This document shows, piece by piece, positions 5,322 to 7,818 of a stretch of DNA of 7,818 nucleotides. A program made the translations under genes and the position numbers. Under the pieces are notes generated by a model. That model was not told where the DNA came from. It did no database searches and saw only the letters and a list, made by a program, of their open reading frames with translations. The DNA comes from JANWKQ01 sp040376605 (GTDB taxonomy: Bacteria; Bacteroidota; Bacteroidia; CAIKAF01): positions 1-7,818 of the forward strand of contig JBEIQI010000138.1 of NCBI GenBank assembly GCA_040376605.1, read 5' to 3'. How positions within the stretch are numbered: position 1 is the first letter of the stretch; every line of letters begins with the position of its first letter.

Positions 5322-7757
5322 TTTTGTTTTAGATTTTTTCTTAGGGATCGAAAAGTCGATAATGATACCTATCGTTGGAAGAATGGTTCCAGCCTGGTTA
5401 GCTAAAAACTCTGCTTGATACCTGGATGGATCAGATGGATTTACCACTGGATTTCCAAGATCATCCGTAACCACCGATAAATTAGGTCTTCCTTCTGCTT
5501 TCCAATTGTACACGTTTTGGATATCCAGATATAAATTCAACGACCATTTTTTAAAGTACCAAACTTTATCAACTCGAATATCCAATTGATGGAAGGCTGC
5601 AATCCTTTGAGTATTTAATTGAGTATAATCTGCAATTCCTCTTCCTGTAACATTCCAAACGGGTATAAGGGTGGAGAGGGCTGTGTCGTAAGGTGTATAA
5701 GGCTGTCCATCTACCAATCTCCATCTTAATCCAACCTCCCAGTTCTTCTTAAACTTATAACCGGCCGTTAAAGTAAATAAGTGTCGGCTATCCCAACTGC
5801 TTGGTACAAAGTTTTTATCCTTATCCTGGAATTCACTTCTTACAAAAGTATAGGAAATAATTCCGTACAAACCTTTCCATAATTTTTGTTGCACCAATAC
5901 CTCTAGTCCGTATGATCTTCCTTCACTTCGGGAAATTGCCGGAACATTCCCAACTACTCCAAAGTCAGCACCCAAGTTAGCCAATGTAATACTATCTCGT
6001 AATGAGAATGGATAATCTCTATAATATTTAAAGAAACCTTCTACGGAAACTTTTAAATTATTGGTAGGATTATATTCCAAGCCTGCAACAATATGATCGC
6101 AATTGATAAATCGAAGGTTATTGGTTTGGTTGATCAATTGACCGGAACCATCGGAATATCCCATTACGGTATATGGCACCCTTTGATAATATCTACCAAT
6201 ATTGAAGTTAAAATAGAATCGCTTTACAAAGTTGTAGGATAAGCTAAACCTGGGTGAAAACTGATTCCATGGAGCAGCCATATTCGCATTGTAACTGCTA
6301 TTTTCGAATCGAACCCCGGTGGATAAAACAAGCTTATCTTCGAAAAAACTTTTAGATACGGATGCAAAAACACCGCCATTAAACATATTCACTTCCGAAT
6401 TGAAGTCAATGGTGTCGATGCCTGTAAATGTATTAAAAATGCTATAGGTGGAATTGGTAAACTTTGCATATTCTGCATTGATACCGGCATTTACTTTCCA
6501 ACCTTTCTTTTTCCAGGTTAGCTCGTACCTAAATTTATTTTCAATTTCTCTAGATTGATAATCCAATATCTTTTTACTTGGATCAGTTTCATCGTTATCG
6601 ATATATTTATAGGCACGATTATCAAGCATACTTCTGCTTAAAACGAAAGTGTGGGTAGTGTATTTCGAATAATGTTTATACACAGCACCCACAGTATAGT
6701 TCCATTGGTTATTAACCGGTAGGTTATTCAATAAATATCTTTGAGATTTGGTTTCGTTGGCAGCTAAGTTTAATTTGAATAAATCGATGGCCCCTAAACC
6801 AATAATATAAAGTTCATTTTTAGGGTCGAATCTAACCTTGTATTTAAATTGGGTATCAAAATAGGTGGGTAGGAAAGGCAATCTTAATGCACTAAATAAA
6901 AACTGGAGATAGGAAGCTCTGGTAGAAATAATTAAGGTGGATTTTTTCCCTATAGGTCCGTCAGCAGTGAAGGCAGCATCTGAGCTACCAACGGTAAATC
7001 TAAATTTCCAACGTTCATTATTACCATCTATTTGTCTAAAATCAATTACCGAACTTAAAGCATTTCCTCTATTGGCAGGGAATGCTCCCGCCATAAAATT
7101 CACTTCTCGAATTAGGTTCACGTTGATGATTCCAACGGGTCCACCGCTTCCTCCTTGAGTTTGAAAGTGGTTAATTACCGGAACCTCCACATCATCTAGG
7201 TAAAAACGGTTTTCGTTAGGCGCTCCTCCACGAATAATGATATCATTTCTAAATGCCGGTGTGGATGCTACCCCTGGAAATGATTTTAAAACACTGGATA
7301 TGTCCCGATTTCCTCCCGGATTTCTTTCAATTTCAGCAATACTAATGGTTCTATAGGAAACTGGACTTTCTTCTACCCTTGTAAAAGGATTTTGATTAAC
7401 TGTAAATTCCTTCAGGTCTTTTACATCCTCATCCAATTTTACCTCAATAATAGCCGGTGAGGCATTATTGACAAGAACATCTCTATAGGTAGTTGATTTG
7501 AAACCTATACCAGAAACAATTACATTTCTAAAACCGGGTTCAATATTGCGGATTTCGAATTTTCCAAGGGTATCAGTAACTGCACCTAAACTGGTTCCTT
7601 CTACCAAAATATTGGCAAAGGCAACAGGTTCATTATTGGTACTACTTACAATGGTACCTTTAATTACCCCTAAATTGGCCTGAGAGTAAGCGAATATTCC
7701 CATAAGGAGACCCGCTAACATTAAATAGATTTTTTTCATCAAAGAAGTGTTGGCCAT
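5316..7757 (-). CDS. TonB-dependent outer-membrane receptor with carboxypeptidase-regulatory-like N-domain
   Basis: A gated outer-membrane beta-barrel for TonB-driven import; substrate unknown. Domains in order: signal peptide (MKKIYLMLAGLLMGIFAYSQ, residues 7-26), a CarboxypepD_reg-like beta domain (about 30-110; GVIKGTIVSSTNNEPVAFAN, TDTLGKFEIRNIEPG), a plug domain (about 118-250; SSVLKSFPGVAST, NDIIIRGGAPNENRFYLDD, FPANRGNALSSVIDFR), then a barrel rich in alternating aromatic strands to about residue 800. The 813-residue length is normal. The start is uncertain: ATG at 7739 puts MKK directly at the signal peptide and is at least as likely as ATG at 7757, which adds six residues. The barrel strand GIIIDF is followed by a Lys-rich tail, SIPKKKSKTKE. 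No SusD-like lipoprotein or regulator lies on this side of the window, so a Sus-type polysaccharide role is not supported. It converges on rsmI with a five-base gap. Confidence 0.93.
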   Translation of the reverse strand: MANTSLMKKIYLMLAGLLMGIFAYSQANLGVIKGTIVSSTNNEPVAFANILVEGTSLGAVTDTLGKFEIRNIEPGFRNVIVSGIGFKSTTYRDVLVNNASPAIIEVKLDEDVKDLKEFTVNQNPFTRVEESPVSYRTISIAEIERNPGGNRDISSVLKSFPGVASTPAFRNDIIIRGGAPNENRFYLDDVEVPVINHFQTQGGSGGPVGIINVNLIREVNFMAGAFPANRGNALSSVIDFRQIDGNNERWKFRFTVGSSDAAFTADGPIGKKSTLIISTRASYLQFLFSALRLPFLPTYFDTQFKYKVRFDPKNELYIIGLGAIDLFKLNLAANETKSQRYLLNNLPVNNQWNYTVGAVYKHYSKYTTHTFVLSRSMLDNRAYKYIDNDETDPSKKILDYQSREIENKFRYELTWKKKGWKVNAGINAEYAKFTNSTYSIFNTFTGIDTIDFNSEVNMFNGGVFASVSKSFFEDKLVLSTGVRFENSSYNANMAAPWNQFSPRFSLSYNFVKRFYFNFNIGRYYQRVPYTVMGYSDGSGQLINQTNNLRFINCDHIVAGLEYNPTNNLKVSVEGFFKYYRDYPFSLRDSITLANLGADFGVVGNVPAISRSEGRSYGLEVLVQQKLWKGLYGIISYTFVRSEFQDKDKNFVPSSWDSRHLFTLTAGYKFKKNWEVGLRWRLVDGQPYTPYDTALSTLIPVWNVTGRGIADYTQLNTQRIAAFHQLDIRVDKVWYFKKWSLNLYLDIQNVYNWKAEGRPNLSVVTDDLGNPVVNPSDPSRYQAEFLANQAGTILPTIGIIIDFSIPKKKSKTKE

Positions 7758-7818
7758 ATAAACAACCGCTGAGCTAAAATGTTTACTATAAGATAGTTAA
7801 AATGTTAAAAATTAAGAA
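7758..7818 (-). promoter_or_regulatory. Upstream region of the TonB-dependent receptor gene
   Basis: Very AT-rich leader that runs to the window edge. No perfect TAnnTTTG element or Shine-Dalgarno is seen; TAATTTTT near the edge (7814 down to 7807) is a one-mismatch -7 candidate about 49 bases before the 7757 start. A 9-base direct repeat, AACATTTTA on the minus strand (plus-strand TAAAATGTT at 7775-7783 and 7798-7806), occurs twice with a 23-base period, about two helical turns. That could be a regulator site or chance in such AT-rich sequence. Confidence 0.3.

Noticed and set aside
6937..7158. 73-codon open frame opposite the receptor plug domain
   Set aside because: It is a shadow of the plug-coding region; its Pro-rich end only mirrors the Gly-rich loop on the other strand.
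1..7818. Defence system, mobile element, CRISPR array, tRNA or phage genes
   Set aside because: I scanned for long repeats, transposase-like motifs, terminal inverted repeats and cloverleaf-like stretches and found none; every long segment is covered by recognisable or clearly coding genes.

Overview
The window is AT-rich and reads as chromosomal DNA of a Bacteroidota bacterium. The evidence is a MurF-alanine racemase fusion, a thymidine kinase of the Bacteroides-like type II form, a short RsmI without the C-terminal extension, a TonB-dependent receptor with an N-terminal carboxypeptidase-regulatory-like domain, and near absence of Shine-Dalgarno sequences. The order or genus cannot be fixed from the sequence alone.

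Layout. Positions 1-2322 (minus strand) carry two genes read leftwards: tdk (thymidine salvage) followed, with a 4-base ATGA overlap, by the murF-alr fusion (D-alanine production and its addition to the peptidoglycan precursor), which runs off the left edge. A 95-base AT-rich gap (2323-2417) holds the divergent promoters. Positions 2418-5310 (plus strand) carry a tight three-gene unit: a coiled-coil protein of unknown function, an exported M28-type zinc peptidase whose start overlaps the previous stop by one base, and rsmI, which begins two bases after the peptidase stop with a TTG codon. A convergent 813-residue TonB-dependent receptor (5316-7757, minus strand) ends five bases from the rsmI stop; the junction contains a strong 11-bp inverted repeat and an AT-rich palindrome that probably end transcription in one or both directions. 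The last 61 bases are the upstream region of the receptor gene.

How the genes relate. tdk/murF-alr and rsmI are housekeeping genes (nucleotide salvage, cell wall, ribosome methylation). The receptor is an envelope transport protein with no SusD-like partner visible here. The least explained part is the coupled pair of coiled-coil protein and secreted peptidase. I see no tRNA, rRNA, CRISPR array, insertion sequence, prophage or defence system, and nothing that I would call a clearly new system.
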